A DNA stretch of 64,000 nt, from the NCBI GenBank assembly GCA_963920705.1, contig OY987238.1:12952183-13016182 (forward strand), read 5' to 3'. The position numbers were made by a program, and so were the translations under genes. This document shows, piece after piece, positions 44,868 to 56,327 of the stretch. Within the stretch, counting starts at the first letter, position 1. The number at the start of each line of letters is the position of its first letter. The notes under the pieces were generated by a model. It did no database searches. It was not told the origin of the DNA and was given only the letters and a program-made list of their open reading frames with translations. This stretch comes from Odiellus spinosus. Its lineage: Eukaryota; Arthropoda; Arachnida; Opiliones; Phalangiidae.

Positions 44868-45352
44868 TTAAGGCTGTCACTCACTTTTCATGAACTTCAA
44901 ATGGAAATTGAGTGATATTTTCAGGTTGATCGTTAAAAAACGATTCAAAATATATATTCATATGTCATAGAACCAAAATTACAGCGACACTAAAAATATA
45001 TATATTTTATAATCGCCATTTTCGTAATTTTTAAAATAAAATTTACCGCGATTCTACGTCATCACTATGGTCACGTGATTATATATGGAAGCGGTAATAA
45101 GGTCGCTTTCGCGCGGTATTTCTCGTAAAAGTACTTATTCTTTCGTATGAAAATTATCGTTAATTATGTTCCAGAAATAATCTACGTCATTTATAAAAAA
45201 AAGATAAATTTTTTGACATTTTAATTTTGAATTTTCTGAAGAATGCGTCAACCCAGAGGTATAATATTTTGAATATATCATTTTAGTATTATGATTTAAA
45301 CTAAAAATTAATCCATATTCATTTGAATGACGATGACAGCTTTAATTTCAAA
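44868..45352 (-). mobile_element. family D element, near full length
   Basis: From AAGGCTGTCACTCAC to GATGACAGCTTT. Contains CAGGTTGATCGTTAAAAAAC, ATTACAGCGACACTAAAA, TCTACGTCATCACTATGG, TCACGTGATTATATATGG, GGTCGCTTTCGCGCGGTATT and GTCAACCCAGAGGTATAAT, all in family order. Confidence 0.85.
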
Positions 45353-45950
45353 GTTTAAAAAAGTTACTAAAATTATTATTTTTATTTATCCTTTTTATTT
45401 CCTTTAAAAAAAAAATTAAATTTAAAGTTTTTAAGTCGTTACAGTAAATCATAATATATTTAAAGTTTTGGTTAAGGAAGATAAATAATAAATTTAAAGA
45501 GCAAAAGATTTTCTAATCATAATATATCATAATTTTCCCAAAGGATGTCATTTTTATAGTTGGTTCCAATTTGAGTTTTCAGTTCGTACAAACTCAATAC
45601 TCTCATTCTACTTCTACTAATTCTAAACATGATTACATTAGAGTTAAAATAAAACTTACTGTACACTTATAGTGTTTTAAACTATAGATTTATGACGACG
45701 TTTCGAAACTTTTATCTCATATTCCAAAACTTTACTTTTATAAGAATTTATAATATATATTTAAATATATTGTTATTAATAGGTGGACATCAAAACCCAA
45801 AATTAAGCTCTTTCATATTTAAGTCTATTCGAACTCCTTACCTCCTTAATAAAGTACACGACTTATAATTTAATATTTTAATGTTCGCTTTGAAATTCTG
45901 TCTACATTAATTATATTTTAAAATGTCAAAAATATATAGGTTTATTTTTC
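45353..45950. other. no gene recognised
   Basis: Very AT-rich and featureless. Confidence 0.3.
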
Positions 45951-46011
45951 CGGTTAAAGGCGTAGTTTCCGGTTAAGGGCGTAGATGTCAGGTTAAAGGC
46001 GTAGATGTCAG

Positions 46012-46065
<54 letters not shown>

Positions 46066-46275
46066 TTAATTTATTAGGTATCTTTAGAATGACAAAGTAC
46101 ATAGGTGGCAGAGGTCGATTACGACTTTTATGCCAGGTTAAAGGCGTAGATGTCCGGTTAAAGGCGTAGATGTCCGGTTAAAGGCGTAGATGTCCGGTTA
46201 AAGGCGTAGATGTCCGGTTAAAGGCGTAGATGTCCGGTTAAAGGCGTAGTTTCCGTTTAAAGGCGTAGTGTCCGC
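45951..46275. repeat. 20-bp array split by an ATA microsatellite
   Basis: The unit GGTTAAAGGCGTAGATGTCC occurs about three times at 45951-46014 and about seven times at 46137-46275. Between them are (ATA)n at 46015-46063 and a 70-base unique piece. Edge units have the variant GTAGTTTCC. Confidence 0.92.
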
Positions 46276-46369
46276 TTAATTTAAACACCTAAAACGTGTC
46301 TAAAAATTTTAGGATGATGATTCCGAAAATATATTCAAATCTGTTCCATTTGTAGCTCCAATTTCCCTT
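46276..46369 (+). mobile_element. family J right-end fragment
   Basis: TTTAAACACCTAAAACGTGT, GATGATTCCGAAAATA, AAATCTGTTCCATTTGTAGC and the end AATTTCCCT followed by TTAA. It directly abuts the 20-bp array. Confidence 0.65.
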
Positions 46370-47162
46370 TAATTAAAACAAAGGTACATATTATATTTGG
46401 AATATTCTCATATCTTTATATAAGTAAAGCTTCTACTCCCTATATATCTCTAACTAAAGTTTATTGCTCCATTTCTTATTTTTTTATAGACCGGTAAGGT
46501 CGTTTTCGGCTTTTCGCTTCATTGCGGAAACGTAGGAGAAGCAAAAGTACTATTTTTCGTAATTTTAATACTTCCTTAGAGTGAAAACAAAAGCTATAAT
46601 GCTTAATATTTCAATTCTTATTTTTAAATATGTTATCCGCCTTTCATTTCGCTACCAAGTTTACCTTGAACAAATCTATTCAGGTATCAAATCAAAAGTT
46701 TTCTATTGTTAAGAGCCTAAATAATGGTATTTTAACCAGCCTTATATAACAAAATCCCTGCCTTTTCTTCTAATATACTCTAATAATGTATAAAATGTAA
46801 AACCAGGAATCGCTTTTACTTTTAAATTACGGTTTCTCTTCTCTCTTATATAAAACTTCCGATTTAACTACTAAAACTTATTCAGTTAAAGTTTACAATA
46901 TAGCGAAAGGTAAGGCGATGTAATACATAATGTTAAAACGTTATATAGGTATAAAAGTAGTTATGCAAATTAACTGTGATGCTTGAAATAACGTATGGTT
47001 TATCTTACCTATCTAAGTTTGCTCTACAGACGAATATGCGAATGCTATTTTAGTATGTTATGTTCTGAATTTAAAACGCATAATCGTAGATTTAACAGTG
47101 ATGCAAACTTCGCCTGTTATTTATGCTCTTACCACTCTGTTTCCCCGATTTAATGTAATTTA
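46370..47162. other. no gene recognised
   Basis: No features seen. Confidence 0.3.
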
Positions 47163-47658
47163 AAGGTGAAATCTCACGAATATTTTAGATTTTAGGTTTA
47201 ATTATGGTTTCTTTTAGTTAGTAGACGATTTTTCTTGAATTTTAAATTGAATTTAAGTAAAATTTTCGTTAAAATCGATTTTAAAATATATTGTAAGAAT
47301 TTTTAAAATTAATTCTACACAATACTACGTCATCAAAATGGTGACGTGGTTATTATATAACATACATTACATTCTCTCACGTTCTGACACCTGATAAGGT
47401 TACTTTCGCGGCGTATTTTTCGTGAAACTACTTAATCCAGAAAGTCCAACTTTCGTATGAAATTTTTTATTTTAAATATATTTTATAACATTTTAATTTT
47501 CTTAAAAACGTTAACTCGGAGTTATAACAATTTTAAATTTGGATTTTTATTTGATAGAATGAATTAAAATTATATTCCAAAACTAAAAAAATACTGATAA
47601 CATAATAAATTTAATTTAAATCTGAATTAATTTGAATTTTGTGAGATTTCACCTTTTT
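47163..47658 (-). mobile_element. family D relative, diverged, both ends
   Basis: Ends AAAGGTGAAATCTCACGAA and TTTGTGAGATTTCACCTTT form a longer inverted repeat than usual. The inside keeps family D order: AATACTACGTCATCA, GTTCTGACACCTGATAAGG, CTTTCGCGGCGTATTTTTCG and ACTTAATCCAGAAAGTCC. An old or distinct subfamily. Confidence 0.75.
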
Positions 47659-48243
47659 TTTGTAAGTATATGGTTTTGATATAGTTCGAGCTAGCTAAGT
47701 TATAGCTTAGTAGAAAAGCTAAAGCGGATGGATATATAATGTTAGTTCTTATATAGAAAAAAGTAGTTTATATTGAACAAGAAGTTGGTATGAAAATTTT
47801 AATGTTTCCATATACGTTAATGGCAATAGCAATTTGAATTTTGGTTTTTGTTTTATTGAAGATGGCTTGTAGGGTGTTTTGGCACTCGCTAATTACGATT
47901 CTGTCATATTTTACGGATTATATGGCTCTTTCTGCTTTTGTTTTAAGAAAAATAATTGCACTCCAGTGGCAAATAAAATATCACGCCTCGGCAAACTATC
48001 CGATGGGGTTTGAGCTGAAATTTTTGGGGAGGCGTTATTACGAGGCGAAAAGCTTTGCTTTTTATTCATTTCGGGCTGACTTGGGACTAAAAGTTTCCTT
48101 AGGGGCTATTTTATCGTTTTTATTGTTATTCGTAAAACTGGTGAGAGTTAACAACCATTGGTCAAGCTTGCTGTAAAAATTTTAGTTTTGGGCATCGGAC
48201 ATTTGAAATAATTGTCTCATTATTGGTCTAATTTATGGTCTAA
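47659..48243. other. 111-codon orphan frame
   Basis: A plus-strand frame is open at 47841-48176 (first codon TTG, first ATG at codon 8), hydrophobic at both ends. I do not recognise it and see no promoter or splice context. Probably chance. Confidence 0.2.
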
Positions 48244-48446
48244 AGCCGCGTTCATACTAAGCCCTGGAGTCGATTTAAACCGTTTCAAAACGTTCGATTT
48301 GATTCGATTTCTCGAAACTGCTTCGGGAACCAGTTTCGTACCGATTTGGTTTCAACAACCGATAGATGAAGCTATAATAAATCGATATATAAAGATAATT
48401 TGATTTAACCGTTTCAAAATCGATTAAGAAATTCTAGTGCTATCTT
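48244..48446 (+). mobile_element. family A MITE with internal deletions
   Basis: Starts AGCCGCGTTCATACTAAG and ends AAATTCTAGTGCTATCTT. It keeps GCTTCGGGAACCAGTTTCG and AACAACCGATAGATGAAG but has lost the block between GTTTCAAAACG and TTCGATTTG and part of the right half. Confidence 0.8.
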
Positions 48447-48747
48447 GGAATAGGGGTTGTGAAACACAATTTTTAAACTTTGCAAAAATATTCTACATAA
48501 AATATATAATTAAATTAAATGCAATCAAAATTTAATTGTAATTCCAATTCCTTTTTATCTTTCTATTGTTAAAACCTAACCAAAATTTTGGGGGTAATCT
48601 CGTATTTTCATCTATTTCTAATGGTAATTCGAGAAACCTTTTCCTAAAATCTAATTGGTCGTTTAATTATACGGCTTTAAGGCAAGGCAAGCGTAGTAAA
48701 ATTAATTACTTATCTTAATTAACCTCCACTAGGGTAGAGGAAAATCC
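48447..48747. other. no gene recognised
   Basis: Plain sequence. Confidence 0.3.
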
Positions 48748-48950
48748 TTTGGGTCGATTTGATCGAATCTTAGGTGATCGAACGCTGTCCGAAATGATCG
48801 AATCTTATTTGATCGAATCTGTCTAGATCGAATGGATTCTGATCGTTTTTTCATTTGATCGAGATTTTGTCGTTCAAAATAACTAAGGTAATAATTTGAA
48901 ATCATAAGTTTAGAAATACCTAACCTAACCTAACCTAACCTAACCTTAGG
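48748..48950 (+). mobile_element. Q-like GATCGA element with (CCTAA)n
   Basis: Begins TTTGGGTCGATTTGATCGAA, as does the reverse of Q1 at 19242. GATCGAA-type words occur seven times up to 48860. A (CCTAA)n array of about five units spans 48919-48945. GGAAAA occurs just outside on both sides, a weak hint of a duplication. Confidence 0.6.
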
Positions 48951-49738
48951 AAAAATAATCTTGAAATTAAAGCTATTACGTAATATTATGTGAAACATTA
49001 AGTGAAAAGAATTCGATCACATTGAACCTTTTTTTTTTTTCGTTCAGAATAACTTTCGACCAATAATGATGAAATGCGGCCCCAGGCAAAATTATTATCG
49101 CTCCATGAAAATTCGAACAAATTGGACATTTTTCGATCACTAATTTTTCGCTCATTAAGTTATAACCCGAGGACCTTACTAGTTTACCCAAAAAGAAATT
49201 GGTTCAATTTGAAGGATAGAAAGAAAAGATGCGTTTATTTTACGCTAAGCCTACTTTGGGACTATTTCCGTTTGAATGTAAATTAAGAACGTTGCCATGG
49301 TTACGCTCTAATGAACTGGCCGCCAAAAGCGCGCGAGAATCTTTAATTGGTTAGAAATTGGATTTTAATGGTGATTGACAATTGAATTATTTTGAAATTC
49401 AAATAATTTTTAGAGTTAATTTTCTCGATTTTGATAGATAAATATTAATATTTCTAATTAACCCTTTAAGAGATACTAGACTCTAGCAACCATTTATTTT
49501 AAGTCGATGTAGACGGTTTAAATGCCTTAAATTATTATTAAAACTCGCCAATTCGTAGTTAATTATCAAAGTTATTAAATTAGTCTTGAATTAATTTTCG
49601 ATTTATTTCGAAAGGACTCAATTTCTGATGCAAATGAGAGACCGTCTTTGAAATTGCGGTGTTGAACCGAAAGAGATTTTTAAATTAGAAATTAGTTAGT
49701 GTTAAATTTGTTCAAACGTGGTGTTTAAAGGGAAACTT
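48951..49738. other. no gene recognised
   Basis: Two opposite short frames (48976-49191 and 49074-49286) overlap one another and have no recognisable content. Confidence 0.3.
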
Positions 49739-49935
49739 AAAGCTAAAAATTGCTTTTGAAATTATTTTCGGAATCACCATGACAAAAAAATGTATACCAG
49801 AATTTTTTGGCAATTTTTAGACTAGTTTTTGGTGTTAAAATTAATTCTTAAAGTTTGGTAAAATTTGAATAAAAGTAGACATAAATTTGGACCAATCATA
49901 TTATTTCAGCTTTCAGCAGTTCTTGTAAAGTCTTA
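49739..49935 (-). mobile_element. family J element, left half
   Basis: After TTAA the sequence starts AGGGAAACTTAAAGCTAAAA and continues with ATTATTTTCGGAATCACCAT, TTTTTAGACTAGTTTTTGG and ACCAATCATATTATTTCAGC, the palindrome core of J. The other arm is missing. Confidence 0.7.
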
Positions 49936-50264
49936 ACATTAAAAGAATAGGCCTGCGTTTGACTCCCAAGGTCTTAGGCATCAAACAATGGCCTTTTAAA
50001 CTTAGGACATTACAAGCGAATATATTCATGATATTTGTAACCACAGGAAATTTTATTATATATCAAGAACCCTAATATAATTTTCTTTTATAGTCCCGTA
50101 TCGTTTTAGTACCATTGGGTATCGTTTCCTTTTCCTGTATAGATTTACTAGGGTATTTTCTCCCTCTAGCTATAACTTATTTTCGCCGCCAGTTAAATGC
50201 CCGCAAAGGCTTATAATCGTAATAATTAACGCCTTCCCATTCTAGAACGGTGATTGTGTATCAT
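49936..50264. other. no gene recognised
   Basis: Nothing recognised. Confidence 0.3.
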
Positions 50265-50835
50265 TAAAGGGAAGATCCATCGCGTTTTTGTTGCAATATA
50301 TAATTATACGTTATAAAATTTGAGCTTTTTTTAATTTATTTTCGGAATCAGCATGCCTTAAAACGTATCCGGGAATTTTTTCACAATTTTTAGACACGTT
50401 TTTGGTATTTAAATTAATTTCTAAAATATGGTAATGTTTGAATAATAGCAGAAGCCGATGAAACCCTCCTTTGAAGTCTATTACTCCCGGGTCTTGTCTA
50501 CCCCTCTCTGTATGGGTTAGTTTCAAAAAGCGCGATTCGTACGCCTCCTAACGGTAGATATTTTCGGAGCGGGAGTTCGTCGAGCGAATATCTCTAGCAG
50601 CCTCGGAGTTCGTCCAAAAAACGTCGTCGTTTGTGGAGAGAGAAAATTTCCAATTTTCCGTAGACAGGGGGTATGAAGTAGGACCCCTCCGATCTCTTAA
50701 AATCGTGAATTTTACCCATACAGAGAGGAGCGCTATATGGAACATTAGAGTAGTAGACTTCAAAGGAGGGTTTCATCGGCTTCTGATAATAGTAAATACA
50801 AAATCGTACCAATATTATTTCAGCCTTTAATAGTA
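50265..50835 (-). mobile_element. family J fragment interrupted by B
   Basis: The left part starts AGGGAAGATCCATCGCG after TTAA and carries TTTATTTTCGGAATCAGCAT and TTTTTAGACACGTTTTTGG. The right part after the insertion reads CCAATATTATTTCAGCC, the J core. It is one of two J copies hit by family B. Confidence 0.7.
50449..50785 (-). mobile_element. family B MITE nested in J, 7-bp TSD
   Basis: 337 bp, ends CAGAAGCCGATG and CATCGGCTTCTG. ATAATAG is duplicated exactly at 50442-50448 and 50786-50792; the eighth base differs on either side. Open frames on both strands are palindrome translations shared with the other B copies. Confidence 0.95.
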
Positions 50836-51313
50836 CTCCTAACATTGATGCCTAAAACCTCTCTTTATTTATAAAAGTTAAAAAAAATTGGGAAACTTTA
50901 CTTTGAAAGGTTATTAAAAATCGTTGGAATAAAACCTAGAAAATCCGTTTCAAATCATTTGAAATTTCATTTCACTTTCCCTTTAATCTTATATCTGATT
51001 CTCTGCTATTATACGCAAACCATCATCGATATAATGGTGTTTGAGCTTCAGAAAGAGAGAGAGAGGCTATGAAAGAGGGCGTCTTCAAGTGCTTAGGGGC
51101 AAGAGCTGTTTTTTATTTCATTTAATAATGCGGCGAAAGCTTGGTCGCTTCGTCCTAACGGTCATTCGTTTCTAGTCCACGATTTACATTCTCAGGAAAT
51201 GACCTCTCAGTGCCAGTAATGGTTGCTTCTTCCGTATACTTTGCACCCCGAAAAAAAGCTTTTAGACTTTTTTCATGGACCAATATCAAAACGAGACCTT
51301 TTTCACCAAGCTG
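50836..51313. other. no gene recognised
   Basis: A short AG microsatellite near 51052-51066. The 86-codon minus frame at 51155-51415 partly overlaps family E and has no recognisable domain. Confidence 0.3.
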
Positions 51314-51600
51314 AAATTTACTAATAAATATTAAACTAGAAATAAATTTAAAACTTACCATTAAAATAGGATTAGCTGGATTCATGGAGATATCCTGACA
51401 TAAGATCAATGACATTGATCATGGAGATCCTGCGTTCCATGTATAAAAGCCATCGATCAATTTCATTGGTTGCTAGATACGGTGAGTTCAGGATATATCC
51501 ATGAATCCAGCTAAGCCTATTTTGATAGTAAGTTTTAAATTTATTTCTAACTTAATATTTGTTTGTAATTTTTTTACCAGTGGATTAGGCCTATTTAAAA
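51314..51600. mobile_element. family E core, ends missing
   Basis: AAATATTAAACTAGAAATAA and AATTTAAAACTTACC on the left pair with GTAAGTTTTAAATTTATTTC on the right. ATTAGCTGGATTCATGGAGA faces ATCCATGAATCCAGCTAAGC. The central stem differs from other E copies. Confidence 0.75.
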
Positions 51601-51654
51601 AATCCGTTTTAAGAGTAGGAGATTATCGAAGTAATTGGAATCATTATCTATTAA

Positions 51655-52130
51655 TGACGCTTTCTTTGTCGTAAAAAAAGCCTCTTCAACCCAGAGATGT
51701 AAAATTTAGAATATGACTTTTTAATAGTTCCCAAAAACTAAAAATATAATTCATATTCATTCGAACAGAAGCCAATGAAACCCTCCTTTGAAGTCTATTA
51801 CTCCCTGGTCTTGTCTACCCCTCTCTGTATGGGTTAGTTTCAAAAAGCGCTATTCGTACGCCTCCTAACGGTAGATATTTTCGGAGCGGGAGTTCGTCGA
51901 GCGAATATCTCTAGCAACCTCGGAGTTCGTCAAAAAAACGTCGTCGTTTGTGGAGAGAGAGAATTTCCAATTTTCCGTAGACAGGGGGGTATGAAGTAGG
52001 ACCCCTCCGATCTCGTAAAATTGTGAATTTTACCCATACAGAGAGGAGCGATATATGGAACATTAGAGAAGTAGACTTCAAAGGAGGGTTTCATCGGCTT
52101 CTGATTCGAAAAATAGCGACAGTTTCACTT
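51655..52130 (-). mobile_element. family D fragment interrupted by B
   Basis: Before the insertion: TCAACCCAGAGATGTAAAAT, TATGACTTTTTAATAG and ATAATTCATATTCATTCGAA. After it: AGCGACAGTTTCACTTTAAG. These are the outer D blocks in reverse orientation. Confidence 0.65.
51766..52103 (-). mobile_element. family B MITE nested in D, 7-bp TSD
   Basis: 338 bp. One end reads CAGAAGCCAATG (one change) and the other CATCGGCTTCTG. ATTCGAA is duplicated exactly at 51759-51765 and 52104-52110. Confidence 0.95.
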
Positions 52131-52514
52131 TAAGTGGAATTCTCGAAAGTATAATTTAAGGAGATCGCGTGGGAGAGTTTATAAGAAGTCAGCGGAGCCA
52201 AAAGAAAACGATTAAAACCACGGAGGAAAAGAAAATGTTAATTAAGCGAGGAACGACTGTTTGAAGCCCCTTAAGACTTATACCCTTAACTTACCATTCT
52301 TCTTATTTTCGTAAATTAAAGTTGCCGCCACTGAGTGGTAGCTCGCGTTTAAAAGCTAAGCCCCTTTTCTAAGATTTAATCGCGATTATTTTATCTCTGC
52401 TTTAGTAAGTACAGTAGCATAGAGAGAGAGAGATATATACACGAAAGACATTGACGGGATAGGGTCGAGAAAACATTAATTAATACGAGTTTTCACGAAT
52501 GGTTCCTTTAAAAT
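52131..52514. other. no gene recognised
   Basis: A short AG microsatellite near 52420-52432; otherwise plain. Confidence 0.3.
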
Positions 52515-53120
52515 TTAGGCTATCATATTTTTTTCTCATTCCTATGGATTATATTTTTAGTTTTATCATACTATTATAAAGCAATATTCAAAATTTTAGG
52601 CCTCTGGGTTGAAAAGTTCTTCAGAAACTTCAAAATTAAAATGTCAATAATATCAAGGAGGATCAGAGAAGGAGAGGAAATGTGGGGACGGACGGTTCCT
52701 ACTGCGTCGGCCTAAACTCCCACTCTGGGAGAACGGGGGTAGAGACGTTTCGTGGTAAAATGTTGTCGCGTGGGTAAAACGAATCCTTTATGAGACGCGC
52801 TAGCTAGCGACCACGTGACAACAGTTTACCTCGAGAATTTCCTATCCCCCCTTTCCACCCGAGTGGGAGGTTGGCTCTTCTCTCTCTAACTCAACGCAGC
52901 CCCACATTTCCTCTCCTTCTCTGATCCTCCTTGATAATATATAGGTAATTATTTTCACGATATATGACGTTTATTTCATACGAAAGGTGGAACTTTCTGG
53001 ATCAAGTACTTTTACGAAAAAGACCGCGCGAAAGCGACCTTATCACTGTAGGCTCTACAATAATCACGTGACCATGATGACGTAGTATTGCGATGAATTT
53101 TTATTTTAAAAATTTCGCAA
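52515..53120 (+). mobile_element. family D element interrupted by C
   Basis: The left part is 52515-52653 (GGCTATCATATTTTT, CCTATGGATTATATTTTTAG, GGCCTCTGGGTTGAAAAG). The right part starts at 52934 (ATATATGACGTTTATTTCAT, GACCGCGCGAAAGCGACC, TCACGTGACCATGATGACG, TAGTATTGCGATG). The terminal right half is missing. Confidence 0.8.
52654..52933 (-). mobile_element. family C MITE nested in D, 7-bp TSD
   Basis: 280 bp, reverse orientation of the copies at 5.8 and 18.7 kb. ATAATAT is duplicated exactly at 52647-52653 and 52934-52940. Near identity to the other two copies suggests recent movement. Confidence 0.95.
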
Positions 53121-54965
53121 ATATTTTAAATCTTAAGTTAATTAAAAATGGATCAACCTTAGAGGTGTAAAATTTTGAATATGACGTTTTAATAGTATGA
53201 AAAGATAAAAAAAATATTATCCATTAGCTTCCGAAGAAATAAAATGGTGTTTTTTAGAAAGGTTAAATTAGTTAAATTTTATTGTACAATGACGTGGGAT
53301 GTGTTGGTTTGGTTAAGTGAAAACGTGGCTTACAGAGTCGAGAGTTATATAAGAGGAGTTAGAGATGAGGCGGGTTACTTGCTTGAAAACGGAAGCTTCG
53401 GAGAAGCAGGAAGAGCAAGAGGAAGGATAGAGACAGAGTGAGATGGGGGGGAGGGACGATGGAGTTGGAAAAGAAAAAGAATGCATGGGTAGAAAAAGCA
53501 TTTAGAGTCGGAGAAGAAACGCGCTACGGATGAACGCCAGCGAACAAGAGGTCGCGATTATACAGAAGCTTCTCTTTTCATAATCACTCGAGCCGTCAAG
53601 GGACGCCAGACCTTCTTATACCAGTGATAATGACATATTACGACGATGTGTCAAAGATTTAGCGCAAGGGATAACGTAATAAGATATTCTTTATCCTTTA
53701 AATAAGCCCAATCCAATATTAAATAAATTTTTAAACCAATAGTAAAGGGAGTATAAACCATAATGAGAAATACGGTGCGGAGACAGGCAAATTACCACTT
53801 TAAAAATTACCTGGTCCAGTTTAAAAATTAAATCGGAGGGTGACCACTAAGAAAATTCAAGGGTTTTTCGAAACTTGAATATTTGGAAGTTTAAGTAGCC
53901 TGTAGGTCCTTGTCATTGAGAGCCAGTTCATTAGTCTTTATGAAATTGTGACTTTGTCTTTATTTCCAAAAAAAACTTCTTTACCCTAGCAGACGACGTG
54001 CTCTGGTCAGTGATCAGGATAGTTATTTATTCCAGGACAGGACGGGGGTCATAGGTCCTTATTTTTCACCCTGGTATAAACTAAATTCAATCATTGTCTG
54101 CTAAATCAGGCTTTTTCGAGCTGTAAAACATTTGAAAATGTGCAAAAGAAAAGAAAGAAAATTACAGATTTTGATATTTAATTAATTAAAACCTTTCACT
54201 TCTTTTCAATTAACATTATCACCAGTTTAAAACCCATTATATGTTAAGTTTCAGTTTCCGAAACTTTTCTTCATACCGTCCTCTATTCGACCCTCATCTC
54301 GCGCCTCACGACTTCATCCAAATAATAATGAAACAGTATAGCGAAAGGCAGGGAGAGAGAGATGGATTGATTCTCTAAATGCCTACTTTATACCAACCTT
54401 TTTTTATACTCTACCACGTATTAAATTCTATTACATCTAAATCGTTAAACTTTATATGTTCATTTAAAGCGCGCTTGCTTCGCTGTCGACTCTAGGAAAA
54501 TTCAAAAGAGCTATAGGAAGATAATAGTGGCGCCCTAGTTTTGGTCCCCATTTACGTTTTCTGTCCTCTTCCATGCAGATTCATCCTAAACGCCATCATT
54601 TTCGACTTTAGACTTACATCAGACAGATCAGTTTAAAGTTTCAGTACGTATAAGGCTACGCTATACTATTTATTTCAACGCTTTGTAAGCTTGCCTTTCT
54701 ACTAAAGTTTTAAACTGATTTTGAAACATTTTTTTTCTATTTCTTCTCTGAATTTCAATGAGTTGACGGAGATTTACCATGGAATAAAGAAATCTTTAAC
54801 ACGAATTTAAATCTATTTCTATATATATACGGTATGTATATTATTGTATATAGTTTAGCAACCTTAAAAGGGGTCTTTTTTTTTTAAAGAATCGAGTCTT
54901 TTTTATATTTACGGAAGATCGTGTTAAATAGAATAATGAACATCAATTTTTAATTAACAGAATTA
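53121..54965. other. no gene recognised
   Basis: Positions 53153-53215 are a family D tip in reverse (AGAGGTGTAAAATTTTGAAT). Frames at 53244-53441 (+) and 53313-53501 (-) overlap each other over purine-rich sequence and are not convincing. The rest shows no repeat or coding signal. Confidence 0.35.
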
Positions 54966-55152
54966 AAGGGAGATTGACACCTAATATAGCCGCGTTCGTA
55001 CTAGGCCTTGGAATCGATTTAAAAGGTTTCAAAACGTTTCCCTGGAGTCGTCTGAACGGGAAACCTTTTTTTTTCTAGAATCAATTTGATTCGATTTCTC
55101 GAAACTGCTTCGGGAACCAGTTTCGTACCGATTCGGCTGGTTTCAACAACCA
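54966..55152 (+). mobile_element. family A copy inside a family E end
   Basis: AGGGAGATTGACACCTAATA after TTAA is the left tip of family E. At 54988 it gives way to AGCCGCGTTCGTACTAGG, a family A left half ending near GGTTTCAACAACC. The right half of A and the rest of E are absent. Confidence 0.7.
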
Positions 55153-55232
55153 ATAATCTGCGTTCATACTAGGCCTTGGAATCGATTTAAACTGTTTCAA
55201 AACGTTTCCCTGGAATCGGGAAACCTTTTGTA
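55153..55232 (+). mobile_element. family A left-end fragment
   Basis: TGCGTTCATACTAGGCCTTG, ATCGATTTAAACTGTTTC and CCCTGGAATCGGGAAACC repeat the first 75 bases of family A directly behind the previous copy, in the same orientation. Confidence 0.75.
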
Positions 55233-55723
55233 CATCGCATTATAAATTAGGACACTCTCTGCCTTTTCTATTTTCGAAAGTTTAACGAATCCTTATCAAT
55301 TAGTCTCCTAGAACTGGTTTTAGAATATTTTTAAGTACATAAATTAGTTCTTGATGTAATTTTAACCATTATAATTAATAGTTTAAATGCAAGGGTAGGT
55401 AATGAAAATACATTGATGCTCGTACGAAAATGTTGTTATTCGATTTCCGGAATTCCAATCATTTTATTTGAGTTTATTTGAACCCCACCATCGTCGATCG
55501 TAAGGTGCAGTTGGATTTGAGGGAGCGGACAATTAGACACTAAGGTGTACACACATTTATTTTACTTGTTTGTTATAGTGAGGCCAAAAGTCTATCACGA
55601 TTAATTATATTTCTATCCATTGCACTCGTGGAACTAAATTTTTGATCTTTAACTCAATATTCATTGAACTTTATACCTTATTGAAATCATTATTGAACTA
55701 ATTTTCCTGCTAATTACTGCAAG
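55233..55723. other. no gene recognised
   Basis: Nothing recognised. Confidence 0.3.
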
Positions 55724-56011
55724 ATGATTCTAGATGGACTTCTTCTAAACCTTTCTTTTTTTTTTTTGCAGAAAAAGTTAATTAATTATATTAAACTTAA
55801 GTACATTATACAAGTACACTCTGCATCCAAAAGATCCAAGTGTATGTCCCCTTTTTTTGAGTCTTGCCACCCGATTTTCCATCGGCTAAATAATTCCCGC
55901 AATTGGAATCGCGACAGGTTCGCCCATTTGTTATACGAACGAGGGGAAGGAGACGTTACGATAACAAATTTCCCAATCGATTTCAATACCCCAGTTTCCC
56001 ATATATTGTAA
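55724..56011 (+). CDS. orphan ORF or exon candidate, unknown
   Basis: Open for 95 codons. A pyrimidine tract ending TTTTTTTTGCAG at about 55771 could be a splice acceptor, leaving about 80 codons to the stop. The downstream part (RNWNRDRFAHLLYERGEGDV) looks mixed and protein-like, but I do not recognise it. The opposite strand is also open (55786-56022), which weakens the case. It is not the next TIKI exon as far as I can tell. Confidence 0.2.
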   Translation: MILDGLLLNLSFFFLQKKLINYIKLKYIIQVHSASKRSKCMSPFFESCHPIFHRLNNSRNWNRDRFAHLLYERGEGDVTITNFPIDFNTPVSHIL

Positions 56012-56022
56012 CTTACAATCAT

Positions 56023-56327
56023 AGAAAGGACCAGAATTGAACAGAAAAATCTGTTTTATACGATGATAATATTGGTCTATTCTAAGGATGATAACTGTAG
56101 ATATTACACGGAAGGTTTCCAATATCTAAATTGAAAGGGAAAACCGCTTTCAGACTTGTTATTCCAAAATCAAAAATGATTATTTGGAAAATATTAATTA
56201 GTAACCAAAAGTAGGCCGGTCAAATATGATATTAGAATATGAAATATATAATAAATTTAGATATTTTTCTTTGGATTAAACCCGTTGAGAGTGACATTAA
56301 CTAGCAGGTAATAGATATACAAAGCGC
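56023..56327. other. no gene recognised
   Basis: Nothing recognised. Confidence 0.3.

Noticed and set aside
47841..48176. 111-codon plus-strand frame as a membrane protein gene
   Set aside because: It opens with a non-ATG codon, is of low complexity in hydrophobic residues, and no transcription or splice signals are visible.
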